Assembly (NCBI GenBank): GCA_022432975.1
Contig: CM039506.1
Span: 12,218,831-12,282,830, forward strand
Direction of reading: 5' to 3'
Source: Begonia masoniana
Lineage: Eukaryota; Streptophyta; Magnoliopsida; Cucurbitales; Begoniaceae
DNA length: 64,000 nt
Shown here: positions 21,880 through 38,951 of the stretch, piece by piece
Numbering within the stretch: position 1 is the first letter of the stretch
How the letters are laid out: each line of letters opens with the position of its first letter
Translations under genes and position numbers: made by a program
Notes under the pieces: generated by a model
The model's input: only the letters and a program-made list of their open reading frames with translations
Told to the model about the DNA's origin: nothing
Databases searched by the model: none

Positions 21880-22633
21880 TACAAATTTGGGTAAGTAGAG
21901 AAGTTTTACTCAAAAAAGAGACAATATTTCCTGCTTGTCACATGTTATCAATTCATTAGTTCTTCAGATTAATGATGAAATTTTTCCAGATTTAAACAGT
22001 GAAGAGTCTTGACTCAATAACCCTTAAAAATCATCCCATGAAAGCAGCCATAAATAAAGAGGATGCGAGAAAAGGATGAGAAGACATAATGGCTGCAATA
22101 AGAAATTCCAAAAATCTATTTAATCCGCAGTGGTGGAAGCTAGGAGTCCACCATTAAAGCTGCACAAAGTGCTCAGTTTTCACAAGGAAATGCTCAAGTT
22201 TCACCCCCTAATTTTGTAACCCCAACCAATTTACAAAACACAATTTTTTTGTTGCTCTAAAATTAAATAAAAAAAAGTAAGAAATGGCCCCCAACCCTCT
22301 ACCCCCAATTCTGCAAAATTTCTATTTTCAAGGAAGAAAAAAATAAATTCCTATTCTGGAATTTTGTCTGAAGTGCATTTCCCAACAATTACATCTGCGC
22401 TTTGCAGATGATTTTTGCACCCAACATGTCTGTCAATGTTGTCACTCTCTCAAACCTTCATGAACAACATCGTTTTTCATCAGGAATTCCACTAGTTTCT
22501 GTGTGCTTCAGCTCTGGTGTCGGTAATAGGAATTGGGAGCTTGTGATCCAATCCAGCCTGCAGAGCACTTGGCATTGAAGACATTTGGCTTGAACACGTC
22601 GATGTCGCTTAAATACAACCATCTATGAGGATC
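21880..22633. other. intergenic, tail-to-tail 3' regions
   Basis: This lies between the PPR-SMR remnant and the stop codon of the minus-strand phosphatase gene. It probably holds both 3' untranslated regions. No further gene, RNA or repeat is recognised. Confidence 0.6.
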
Positions 22634-25600
22634 TCAAAGGTACTTCCCTGAGGATTTCCAAATTCTTCCTTCGAGCGAAATAACCATCACAGTCACATCA
22701 TCGTGATATTTACGACGATCTCCCTGGGGGATGTCCAATAATTCATGAAAATCCATCCCTTCAAACCAAAACAAACCAAACCCAATTCAGATCAAGCTTG
22801 GAATGAAGTAAAAGTAACAATAGAGAGAACCAATATCATTTAGTTCTTGTCACAAACAAAAAACACAATTGCATGAGAAAAGTATCCAGACGCTAAACAA
22901 TCTGATGAATATAAGTAGCATTTATATGTAAACATGCTAAGATAAAATTTCACAAAACTAAATGGAAAGTTACCAGCTTTTTTGGCTGCACGGAAAAGAA
23001 GTTCCTCTATTAAGTGTTGAGCAGGGTCGCCATCTGGAAACTTCTCCATAAAATTTTGCACATGAGAAACTACTTCCTGATTACTTAGGTACTGGTATAG
23101 ACCGTCGGATGAGAGCACTAAGAACTGATCTTTCGGACAAAGTCTGTGGTGGCAAAGAGAAGGTGAGCAGGATAGGTATGGTGCAGTGCCTATATATTCA
23201 TTGCGAAACATTTCCAACAATGAATCATTCAACTTCGGCTGCTCCCAAATGAACATGCATGATATGTAAGTTAGCATCTTAGAAAAAGTTTGAAGTATAT
23301 TTTCTTGATAAATAATTAGAAATAAAGCATTAATGGGTGCATTGGCTAATTTTATTAGATCTTTCTATTTCTTTCTCACCATCTTATTTGCCTCTCTCAT
23401 GGTGATTTTCTCACATTATTCATGAAATAACGAGAATACGAAGTGCATAAATTATGAAAAAAAACCAATGCAAGCCAAATATTTCAGGTAGAAGATCAAA
23501 ACACATTAAAAAAAAAACAAGAGAAGAGTCATGTAATATTACACATACATAGACCACAATAGAAAAACAAATAAATAGAATGATATAAAATGGACAACTC
23601 TCAAACAATCCTCGATTGGATTCCAAGACAGATAACTACAATCAATTACTTACCCAACTCTTAATAGAAATTTCATCATTTACTTTTCTTTATGGGTGGA
23701 TAGGGATACAATGTTTCTCCATTCACTATAATCTCAAGGTCGTGAGAAACTTAATATGGCAGAAGCCCACAACTTTAAACTATTATATACATGTCACTAT
23801 GCAGTTATGCAGAATAAGATCGTCATTAAAATTCCTCACAAGGCAGTGGATACTTGAGTGTGAACTTTTACAAACAAATATTGGAAAAAAATGGAATACT
23901 TCAGAAAAATATAAATCTAAGGCACTGTTCTTGGAAAAATAAATGAGAACGAGTTAGATCAAATAACCTGTTTAAGAAATCCTGCGCCAAATGCCCTTGT
24001 AACCTTGAGACGACCTTTCACTCTATCATTAACGATACAGTGTTTGTCATCCGGATGTTCATTCTTTATCCTTGTGACTTCCTGCACAACCCAGAATTAT
24101 ATTGTTAATTGGGAGATCAAATTGCAAAGAGGAGAAAGGAAAAACCAAAACTTCAACTCTTCACAGAAAGTAAGAAAGCTACAATAATAAAGATATGATA
24201 AACAGTTTGTGAGAGAACAACTGAAAGAATTTAGACAATAGCACAACTGGATTTCAAGAAAGGAAGCTATCCAATCTCCCAGAATGTTTGCCAGTTCACT
24301 TGATTACTAAAGCACCCTCTAATACAAACTCAGCAGTAATTATTCTAAGGGGTAGTGCTAATTTAGAAGGTGAAAGCCAATAATAATTCCCCAGATAAAT
24401 TTTTTTTTACCCAAAGGAAAGAAAATGATAAGAGATCATCGTCCAAATGACACAAACTTTCCATTTAATCGGATAATCAATCTGTATTGCCTATTTTTTT
24501 ATCATTCTCAGATGACAGAGAGAAACAGAAATTTAAACACAGCATATTACATTGACATATTAGATTCATTTTACATATAAATATTCACAAGACACTCATC
24601 CCAATAACATGAAAACATCGGAGCCTCGTCAATCAGATATGAACAAGGTATTAGATTGGAGAAAACAGTTACAGGAGATTGCTGTGTGCAGCAATTGCCT
24701 TCTCAAATCAAGATGTTGTTGGTATCTAGTCAAAGATGTAAGCTCCAACGTTGTTCATTTTCTGAAATGGGTATTTGAATATCTAATGAAAAAATTGACA
24801 TCAAAGTAATAGTTTTTCAAAGGCCTTTCAAGCTGAGCACGAACCTTTCTATGACAATGATCTCTCAAGAAACTCATCCACTGGACTAGTTCATGGCCAA
24901 CAAACATAAACGCCATTGTAAGAGGTTTGCACATAAAAGGAAAATGGTACAGATTCTGAGTTTGTTAGGCCTTGAAAACATTTTAATGTCAAAGAAAATC
25001 GCTTTTTCACTTTTGAATAATCATAAAGAGCTACAAAAACAACAAAAAATTTCCTTTGGGAAAAGAAGGCATTGAGGCCTATGTCAAATGCATATTAATG
25101 TTTCTTAAAGAAAGCAAAAACAGATATGGTTACATCCATGTCAAATTGAAGTAGAATTTGCTGCTATTTTTCAGACAAGATGATTCCTTAACAAACATGA
25201 AACATGCAATGATTCAAATTGAACATTTGAATTTCAGATAAGATCTAAATATTAGAACTGCATTAAATAACATGATTATGTTGATAAAACTGCATTTGCA
25301 ATGGAATAGAAGAACTAAGCAACGATTAAGGCTATAAAGAATTGAGCTAAAACTGAAAATACTTGATCTTACGTCTTCAACGCTTGTGCTATGATCAGTT
25401 GATAATTGCAATGCAATCAAACTTATTTCTTGTCTAGAAAATTCATTTCTGGATGTTATCGCTTTGGCATTGTCCCTTCCACTCGGAGCTGATGATTCCT
25501 CCATTATACCTTCCATCTGAGATCTTTCTTCACCCTGTTCCACCGACTCCGCACAATGACCAACTTCTTGCGGTTCAAACTGGGCAACAATTGCCCGACT

Positions 25601-27235
25601 ATCGCCAACATTCATGACATACACATTCTCATCTCTCATTAACACAACCAACAGGCAGGATCCCATCAATGCAAGCTCAGGGTTTGTATCAAGCACCTTG
25701 TCTGTCATATCCAAATAAGCTAACTCAGTTACTTCCAAAGCCCGTGATAATGCTCCCAAAACCAACTCATGATCCACTGGACCCTCCTTCCTCTTCTTAC
25801 CAGAACGCAATGGCCTCTCCTCTACCTTATTCTCGACCTCAACCTTCTCTTTATCCTCCAATCTAAAACTCCATGAAAACAACTTTCTACCATGACCTTC
25901 CTTGTGCTTAGACCACCCATGTTTCAATTTAGACAACAGAAGCCACCGCCTTCCAGCTGCTGAACCCGCATTGCTTACACTAAGTGCATCATCGACTGAA
26001 AATGCAAATCTATCTGATCCTGAAAGATCAAGCCCGTATTCGGGATCATCCTCTGCCAAAAATTCCCAAAGCCGCCTTCTAATCCTAGTTTCAGATCCTC
26101 CCTCTGATTGAAATGTAACTCTTTTGGCCGATCCAGCAGTGGGAAGGTGCGAACCATTAAACCCTGACGAAACATCACCACCTTTGTCAACTACTTGCCC
26201 AGCATCATCCAATGCATGTTCTGTTGCTGCATGAGTATGATTAACATCAGAAGGCTCCTCTGCCTCTTCAACCTCCCAAAACAAACCCTGAAGCTCATTA
26301 TATACAGCCCGATACAGATTACCCATCAAAAATTCGGGACCATCAGGACCATTAAACCCATCATAAATACCCACAAACAACCATCCTTGCTCTTCGGATA
26401 CAACCACATGCACTCTATCCTCCCCGGCCTTCCCAAGTGCCCATTGAACATCACTCTCATTCTTTGGCTCCGACTCGTCCCTGGCAGCCCCGTCTTCCTT
26501 CCTGAATGCAGAATTGAGCACGGGCACCACCCACGGCCTCTTCTCCGAGAAGTTCCGGTAGAAGGCCTTCCGAATACCTGAAATTCCCTTCTTTCGTCTT
26601 TTCTTTACATAAAGCCCACCGAGCGGAGCCGAGAAGGGAACTCGCCCACTTCCATCAGAGCCAGTGTTAGCTTCCAGTGGACCAGAGAGAGCGCCGCGCT
26701 CGATCGGACCAGACAGAAAGAATCCACCCCGCTCCATTGGACCCGACGGCTCAGCTCCACCTCTGGGAACCGGCTGAAGAGGAAGAGCACTAAAAGACGA
26801 CGTACTCTCGAAACCGTTGACGATACTCCCTCTCACACCGCCGCCGGTACCAAACGTACTCTCAGTGGCATCATCGTAAATATTGTCAAGCAGGAGGACA
26901 GATCTGGGAGTAGCGCTATTGGCACTGACAGAAGCTCCGGAAATGGCCTTGAACCCGGTCTCCGGAACCGGCGGTCGAGTCCTCTGGACGGCGGGTTCAT
27001 GAGGAGGCGAGAAACAGAGAGAATGAGAAGGGGAGAGAAAACGATCGGAGGGAGTCGGGGAGAGGAAGCGAGCCGAAGAGCGGACGTAGCAGAAGGAGTG
27101 GCCTAGGGTTTCATCCAGAGGCTCAGAGGTGGCGAAGGCCACTTCCTGCTGGTGGGTCGGATTATGCTCCGGCTGTCCATCCGTCCGGTTCACCGGTTTC
27201 AGGCACGAGACGAGGCTCGACAATCCACTTCCCAT
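22634..27235 (-). CDS. PLL1: PP2C phosphatase, POLTERGEIST-like 1 (PP2C 29) type
   Basis: Four exons on the minus strand: 27235-25373, 24081-23968, 23238-22974, 22758-22634, all with GT-AG ends, giving about 788 residues, close to the Arabidopsis PLL1 length. The start at 27235 gives MGSGLSS, a myristoylation signal, which is why it was preferred over an upstream GTG. PLL1-type landmarks in the N-terminal part are [22 protein letters not shown] and [11 protein letters not shown]2C motifs follow: [79 protein letters not shown], and [13 protein letters not shown] near the end. Known role of the family: plasma-membrane Ser/Thr phosphatases acting downstream of CLAVATA receptors in stem-cell maintenance and asymmetric division. 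The 5' region has a GA/GT microsatellite and a Pack-MULE 234 bp upstream of the start. Confidence 0.94.
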
Positions 27236-27338
27236 CACATTTGAATTAAACCACCGTTTCAGGTAGAGAGAAAATCACCACCAAATTTTCCCGGCAGACT
27301 AACTCGAAAAAAGAAACCCAGAAATAGAGATTTCACAG

Positions 27339-27340
27339 AG

Positions 27341-27374
<34 letters not shown>

Positions 27375-27387
27375 TGTGTGTGTGTGT
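27339..27387 (+). repeat. (GA)n(GT)n microsatellite in the PLL1 5' region
   Basis: A GA run merges into GT repeats about 105-150 bp upstream of the PLL1 start codon. On the coding strand it is a CA/CT-rich leader, common in plant 5' untranslated regions. Confidence 0.85.
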
Positions 27388-27468
27388 CTTTGCTGGTTTG
27401 TCTTTAATTAACTTTTAATTACTTCTTAATCACATTTTAAATAGTGTGTTTGTAAATAATTAATTTTT

Positions 27469-28717
27469 GGGAAAAGTTCAATTTAGACTCCAACGTATGT
27501 GGTCAGTGACCATTTGGTACCTAACGTATTTTTTTGATCAAATCAAACCCTAACGTATAAAACGTTTGCAATTCAAACCCTTCCGTCAATTTTTTAATTA
27601 AATTTAACCGAATCTCTTTCAAAATGACTAAACTGCCCCTCACTCTCAAATTGATGTCTTATAATGGTTAAAATGGTTACACTCTCCGACGATTGATTCA
27701 ATCTTGGTGTTCACTGAATGCTACTAATGGCGTCGAGAGAATCCCGACTCCAAAACCCCAGCTTGACAGAGCCCAGATCATGAAAATCCTAGCAGACGCC
27801 ATTAAAGCTCCTAACACGAAGCTCCAATGCATGAGAAAACTCAGATCCATTGCTTCAGAGAGTGAAAGAAATAGAGCCCAATTAGTCGCTGCAGGTGCAT
27901 TAGAATTTTTGGCCTCAGCAATGAAGAACGAAGAAGATGAAACTGTTGCAAGAGCAGCCATTGAGATTCTTTTCAGCCTCGAATCCTCAGAAGAACGTCT
28001 CAAAATCCTTGCGAACAAAGATTTCGATCTTATCGATTCGTTAGTTCGAGTTTTGAAGATAGGAAAGTCCCAATCTCCCAGCTTGACAGAGCCCAGATCA
28101 TGAAAATCCTAGCAGACGCCATTAAAGCTCCTAACACGAAGCTCCAATGCATGAGAAAACTCAGATCCATTGCTTCAGAGAGTGAAAGAAATAGAGCCCA
28201 ATTAGTCGCTGCAGGTGCATTAGAATTTTTGGCCTCAGCAATGAAGAACGAAGAAGATGAAACTGTTGCAAGAGCAGCCATTGAGATTCTTTTCAGCCTC
28301 GAATCCTCAGAAGAAAGTCTCAAAATCCTTGCGAACAAAGATTACGATTTTATCGATTCGTTAGTTCGAGTTTTGAAGATAGGAAAGTCCCAATCTAGAG
28401 TCTACGCAATAATGTTACTAAAATCAATCTTTAAAGCGGCCGATCCGATTCAATCTATGAGTGTAAATGGGCAACTTTTCGCCGAGACAGTTCGTATTAT
28501 CAGCGACCAAATCTCCAGAAATTTTAAGATATCAATTTGAGAGAGAAGGGTAGTTTAGTCATTTTGAAAGAGCATCTGTTAAATTTAACTAAAAAATTGA
28601 CGGAAGGGTTTGAATTGCAAACGTTTTATACGTTAGGGTTTGATTTGATCAAAAAAATACGTTAGGTACTAAATGGTCACTGACCCCATACGTTGGAGTT
28701 TAAATTGAACTTTTCCC
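27469..28717. mobile_element. Pack-MULE carrying a U-box gene fragment
   Basis: Terminal inverted repeats of about 195 bp (27469-27665 and 28523-28717) begin GGGAAAAGTTCAATTTA and end TAAATTGAACTTTTCCC, with only scattered differences. A perfect 9-bp direct repeat TTAATTTTT flanks them (27460-27468 and 28718-28726). Long TIRs plus a 9-bp duplication are the signature of Mutator-like elements. There is no transposase, and the interior is a host gene fragment, so it is a Pack-MULE. Its left end is 234 bp from the PLL1 start codon, within the promoter or 5' leader. A related TIR occurs at 63496. Confidence 0.92.
27689..28540 (+). pseudogene. captured U-box E3 ligase ARM fragment, tandemly duplicated
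   Basis: The reading IQSWCSLNATNGVERIPTPKP followed by ARM-repeat sequence (LRSIASESERNR, AAGALEFLASAM, ETVARAAIEIL) matches plant U-box E3 ligases of the PUB20-24 group just after the U-box. A 320-bp segment (27757-28076) is repeated at 28077-28396 with few substitutions. As 320 is not a multiple of three, the two copies are in different frames. The second copy continues (YAIMLLKSIFKAADPIQS) to a stop at 28538. Neither the U-box itself nor the C-terminus is present, so it is a non-functional gene fragment, though it could be transcribed. Confidence 0.88.
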
Positions 28718-30324
28718 TTAATTTTTTCTTTTTTAATTTAAAAAGTGATATTTTATTGGTTTCCGGTTGGGTGTAATTGTTGGGTCTTGGTTGACAGTTA
28801 CACCTGGCCTTTAGCTGATGTTGTGGGTTCAGTGGGATGACCACGTCAGACTCCACGTGTACATCTAGTGGGATTTACCTTTGATGGGAACCGAAAGGAC
28901 AACTGATTTGACGTTTTTATCCCTGATTGCTTACTTAAAGACGCTGGAGTCCTACGGTTGTTTCTTTTTTTATTTATTAATTCCGCTTTTGGTCAATTAT
29001 GCGAAAAGAACAAGGCTGGTCGATGTGCCTGGGGGGGTGCTTTTGTCTTTTTCGTCGTCGTTCGTCGACTTTTGTTGAAACTCGAGCCCAATTATTTAAT
29101 ATGCGACGTGGAAGTGGATATGTACCATTTTACCCTTGTTTTAAAATTCTCCAATACATTTTTTTTCGCAAGTTTTGATATTGCGTGCAATTCTTCATCG
29201 TATTGTTAGTAAAAATACATATACGTAATTATAATGAGCTATCACAAAAAACTACACTTCATACATTCAAAATCGAGAATAAAACAAAAAATATCTTACA
29301 CAATCATCTATTTCTACATAAACATATATGAGCGGGACTAAGTTGATCGGTAAGGATAATACGATAATCTTGTTGAATATATCGTTTTTGGAATCTAAAT
29401 ATTTTGTTTAATTGATACAATTTGTGATCTTGATCTTACAGATGAATTTATTTTAAATTTCGTAATGTGGCGCACATAAATTAATATAATAATTAAGATA
29501 ATTTATAAATATTTAAATAATATATTTATTGTATAAATTAATTATCATTTAAGTAGGAAGTAAAATTGTTCAAAATGAACGTAGAAGGGTAATTTAGTCA
29601 TTTTAAGAAGAAAATAGAATGACGGGCTGTGGATCCACAGAAAATGACTAAACAGGGTTTGACTTGAAGAAAGGCCCAGCCAAAAAAGTTGGCGCATATC
29701 CCCACCAAGACTCTGATCGGAATGATTCCAACCGTACGATCAGACTCTGACCTCTAAATCAACGGTTAGAATTTAATCAAATTCTCTGAAAAGGCCGGAA
29801 TTCATTGGTCAAACATGGAAACAGCTCTCTTCACAATTTTTCAACATTAATTAATATTTAATTTAATTTTGGCAAAGTGCGTAATGGAAAGGAGGGGGAC
29901 AGATTTGGAATTTCACAAAGGAAGGCGGGAAGATTATAGTCATTAATTAATTAAAAAAAAGAAAATAAATAATGTCTCTGCAAGTCAAAGGAGTTTGTTG
30001 TTAGCTGGAAGGTAAACGACAACATAAATGGCATGTAAACTCACGCTACTCGTGTGAATGCCCACATTCTCTGCATTATTTATTGCTTTTAATATTAATT
30101 AAACCTTGATTATCAACTATTACAATTAATCATTATTTTACCATTTAATATGTTAGAATAATAATAACTTTATAGTCTACTTTTACTGTAATTTGTATTT
30201 TTTAAAACGACATTCATCAATTGGTACACTGACATGTAAACATTAAAAGATATTTTTTACTACAAAATAATCTAGCTAAATAAAAATATATAATAAGAAA
30301 AAATAAATAAAAACTTTAAACAAT
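28718..30324. other. AT-rich intergenic sequence
   Basis: No gene or RNA is recognised. Short open frames near 28880-29210 have no domain signature. It is upstream sequence of both PLL1 (behind the Pack-MULE) and nothing else visible. Confidence 0.5.
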
Positions 30325-30888
30325 AGGATTATTGAAAAAAATAAATCTTAAATTATATTCGTTAACAAAATAAAGTTTAAACTCTCTTATATTAACAAGT
30401 CAATCCTCTTATCGTTAAACCCAAGTGTGTGATCCTTATTTTAATTGCGGGCGACCGCGTGAAACCAAAACTGCCCTAACCCAAGACATTTTTCACTCAT
30501 TTCAAGTGCAGGTCACTGCATTTTAACTGCCGACGACCGCGTGAAGCAAAATCACCATTATTTTGCACTCATTTCAAGTGCAAGCGACCGCATATTAATT
30601 GTGAGAAATCACGTTGAGACGACATCACTTCTTTTCAAACGTGTTTTATATCAATTTCAATTGTGTGCGACTGCATTTTTATTAGGGGACCACAGGTACG
30701 CCCGCAGGGCGACCTTGGTGTCGCGTTCTCTATTAACAAACTCTCTATTCCAAGGTAGTCTCGTTCTCGAGTTTGTTTTGCACCCAGTTTAAATACGGAT
30801 GACTACAAATAATTAGATTGTTAATGAATGATAGTTTAAGGTCAAATTTGTTAATATCTTATAGTCTAGTATTTTTATTGATAATTAC
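30325..30888. mobile_element. degenerate relative of the MULE at 31203
   Basis: The left part (TTAAATTATATTCGTTAACA near 30350) and the right end (GTTAATATCTTATAGTCTAG, then ATAATTACC near 30888) resemble, in inverted arrangement, the terminal regions of the element at 31203-32403. No target duplication was found. The interior has repeats of CACTCATTTCAAGTGCA followed by GCGACCGC (near 30497, 30577). Boundaries are approximate. Confidence 0.45.
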
Positions 30889-31202
30889 CTTACATAGTAT
30901 AATTTCTAAAATAATAAAAAAGAAATTGAAAAAGAGAGATGATTATTATTAATTACTTGATTTAGTTTCTATTAATATTAACTAAACAAAAGAGAGAGAA
31001 ATCGAGTTGCTTTGGGGGTGAGACGCGGGGTCCACGTTTAAGCAGTGGGTCAACGACCGAAGACAAAAGTCCCTGAAGTGGGACCCACCCTTTGAGGATC
31101 CTACCCTTTGAAACAGCGTCCCCGTTGTCGGATTCCCAATTTCTTTTTTATTGAGTTTATTACTAGATAAAATTAATTATCATATATTAATATTTTAAAA
31201 TA

Positions 31203-32403
31203 GGGTAGTTAACCAAGAAAAAAAAAAAACCCTTAAACGGTCATTAACTAACTCACTTTTAAACTATATTCGTTAATAAGATCACCATTAAACTATAACA
31301 CATTAACAAAACAACTATTGTCTCATTGACGAATGGTAGGAACCCGCTCCAAAGACAGTGTACATTGTTTTTTAGCTGTTTTTACGTTATCTATTTAATT
31401 TCTACAGACGTTACTATACCCAATGTCCAATAAATTTTTATGGCGTTGTAGCTTCACTTCTACTATTCTTATCCTTAGAAAAATCTAAATTCACAAGTAT
31501 AATGATTAAGGAGAATCCACATTTGATTTTATCCCACCACTACTCCATTTCCATTCTTAATTGAACGAAGCTTTTCTCCATTTCTTTTAAGAGTTTATTC
31601 TCTCTCTTAGCACTTTTACTGTTTTTTCTCTTCACTTCTAAGTCATAATTTCTAGATCTTCATTTAAATGACATGGTTTCGTTCTACAATTAAATTGATA
31701 AAACTTCAAATACGAATTGAACTAGTAGATTTGAAAATAATTCATAACAGAGATTTAGAATCATGAGACGACTCGATTCTTTTCCATTTACAAAGCTACC
31801 TAATTTTATTTGGTTCTAATTCTTAAACTACATGTGTCATTGGAAAAAGAATCATACAACTACAAAACAACAAAAAATTATTCATAGTTTAAGAAGTATC
31901 CTTACTTTTTTTAGGATGAAACTCATGAAAAAAAACATATCAGTGGGTGGGATCCTGCCCTTCGTCAGCGGGATCTCGCTCCAAATGACAACAACAAGTG
32001 GAAGAGAGATTTTGTCTGGAGAGATTAAATTGCACGTATGAGAGATATTGACCACATTATATATATACTATTCATGAGCGGGAGCCCACTCTTCGACAGC
32101 GAGCTCCCACTCCAGAGACAGTGTATATATTGATTATTGAGCGAACTTTCGCTCCAGAGACAATGTCTAAGAGTGAGAGCTTACTCTTTAACAGCGGGAT
32201 CCCGCTTCTGGACAAAAACTCACGGAGCTGGATCACGCATTCAAAAATCGGGCTCCCACATGACCAAATTTTAATGATCATTTAGACGACAATGGTTTTT
32301 TTTATTAACGCGTCATAGTTTAAGGGTAATCTTGTTAACGGATATAGTTTAAGCGCGAGTTTATTAATGATTTTATAATTTAAAAGGTTTTTTTTTAATT
32401 ACC
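31203..32403. mobile_element. non-autonomous MULE-like element, 1.2 kb
   Basis: It is bounded by a perfect 10-bp direct repeat TTTTAAAATA (31193-31202 and 32404-32413). Imperfect terminal inverted repeats of roughly 110 bp begin GGGTAGTTAACC and end TTTTAATTACC, sharing inner blocks such as TTAAACTATATTCGTTAA and its complement. No transposase is encoded. The interior repeats units around AGCGGGATCCCGCT and CTCCAGAGACAGTGTAT near 31330, 31950, 32080-32215, several of which are palindromic. Confidence 0.75.
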
Positions 32404-32413
32404 TTTTAAAATA

Positions 32414-34333
32414 AACCAATATGATATACTTGTTACAAATATTAATTAGGTCAAATCATGATACTTTTAAAAATCATTAAAAAATAAATATGATTTTAAG
32501 TTTATAAAAATAAATTTACCAACTACTTCATTACCATTACCTAAAATAAATAATTAAATATTGTAAAATAGTGTAAGCACGATGAATTCAAATTTGAAAC
32601 GTTTTTGTTAATTGTATATTCATTTTCGGTGATAAAGTCAGCATGCCACATGGCTATCTCTAAGTCTGACTATTTTTGGCTAAGTTCTTTATTACTCAAA
32701 TTGTAGAATAATGTGATTTTCGAATACGTTACATAATAAATAATTGTTAATAAGATGAATCATGCATTATATATATATAAACAATAATTAAATGATTAAT
32801 ACAACATCCCTTCTTTTTTCTAAAACGAACAAAATGTCCAACAATGTAACGCCCTGATCACCACCAAACTAACATTACGTGCTTTCTCCGTAAACTGACA
32901 CAACTTTATTATCAAATCTTACTTCAAAACTTTTGTACTAATTAAATAAGACATTACGTACGTATCATTGCATCTTTCTCCTGAACTCGTTGCACTAAGA
33001 TGGAGTGTCAGTTTGAGGCCTCACATCTTTGGTCACACTTTCCGTTGAATTTAAAAATTAAAGTCTCGGTGGTTTACACTCAAAGATGTCTTCGGAAATC
33101 ATAGTGTCGCAATTAGCACTTTCGTGTAATTTTTTTTTTTATTTGACTCCAAAATACATAGGTATAGGTGTACGTTCTTTATTATAATGCATGTACTAAT
33201 TCAGACAACATTATATATTCTATATATTTATACATATGATTCCTACTCTCTCTCCTCCATTTATTATGAGTTAATTAACTATTAATTAATTAAAACTAGG
33301 TCCTCAACGTGACTTAGAATCTTGTAGAGAAGACTCAATAATTGATTAATTAAATCCCAACACTATTCTAGTGACTAAGAATAACTCTTTATTTATATTC
33401 TTTTTTTAAAATATATTAGAAAAATATATAGTAAATATAAATAATGATTAAAAAAAATGAGCTGGTGAATATCGGGCCCAGTGCAATTTATGGTGGGGAA
33501 AAGAGAATAAATTGGTTGACTTTGTCCATAATTACGTGCCGTCAAGGATTCACTTGTTATTTTAAAATAAAAAATACTAATCTTTTTTTTTAGTATTATT
33601 AAAAAACAATATTTAATCCTTATTAAAACAAAATTATCGTATTACAAATAATTAAATTTATATATCATTTTATAATTGTTGTGATAAAACTGATCACACG
33701 ACGAGAATTACTAAAAAATAATTGAGAAAAATAAAAGAAGAAATCCAGACACAAATAAGTAATTCGACGAGACTATATTACTACAATTATTCGTCAAAGT
33801 CTAAATTATAGAACACTAAATCCAATAATAATTTAAATAATAATAAAAGCAATTCCATAAAGCACACAACACATAAGGATAAGACTAATTTATGAACTTG
33901 AAAGTGGTTGGTTTTGATGTGAACTAGGTGTGAACTATGGAGTGGGTTGGGTTTATTTCTATTATTTTATTGCATCAATATTTTAATATATAGTTTGCAA
34001 TCATACTTATGTTATAAAATAATAATTCAAAGTAATCAATTTTGCTTTAAATTGATATACACAAAAAAAAAAAAATTGCAAAAATAAAGAAGTTTTTCTT
34101 TTCGTTGTCCACCGCATTTGTTCAAGCAAGTTTACGTGCAATCCGATCAATCTCACAATAATTATACATCACGACTCGAAAAGTTTTCATCACACGATAA
34201 ATTATGTAATTTTTAATGATCGAGAATCATGGTCCTAAGGATTCATCCAAAAAAAATCGAACCCGAGATTTCGAAGGAAGCAAATCTACTCCTCTTGACT
34301 ATTTCTTTTTTCGATTTCATTCAGGACCAAAGT
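32414..34333. other. AT-rich intergenic sequence
   Basis: This is low-complexity AT-rich DNA without a recognisable gene. A TGTAACGCCCTGATCACC at about 32844 resembles an LTR start but no partner end was found. The last few hundred bases probably include the BSK2 3' untranslated region. Confidence 0.5.

Positions 34334-38951
<4,618 letters not shown>

Noticed and set aside
27693..28540. Functional U-box or ARM-repeat gene
   Set aside because: It lacks the U-box and C-terminus, has a frame-breaking duplication, and lies entirely within MULE terminal repeats.
32844..32960. Start of another LTR (TGTAACGCCCTGATCACC)
   Set aside because: No matching end, target duplication or second copy was found, so a 12-base similarity alone is too weak.
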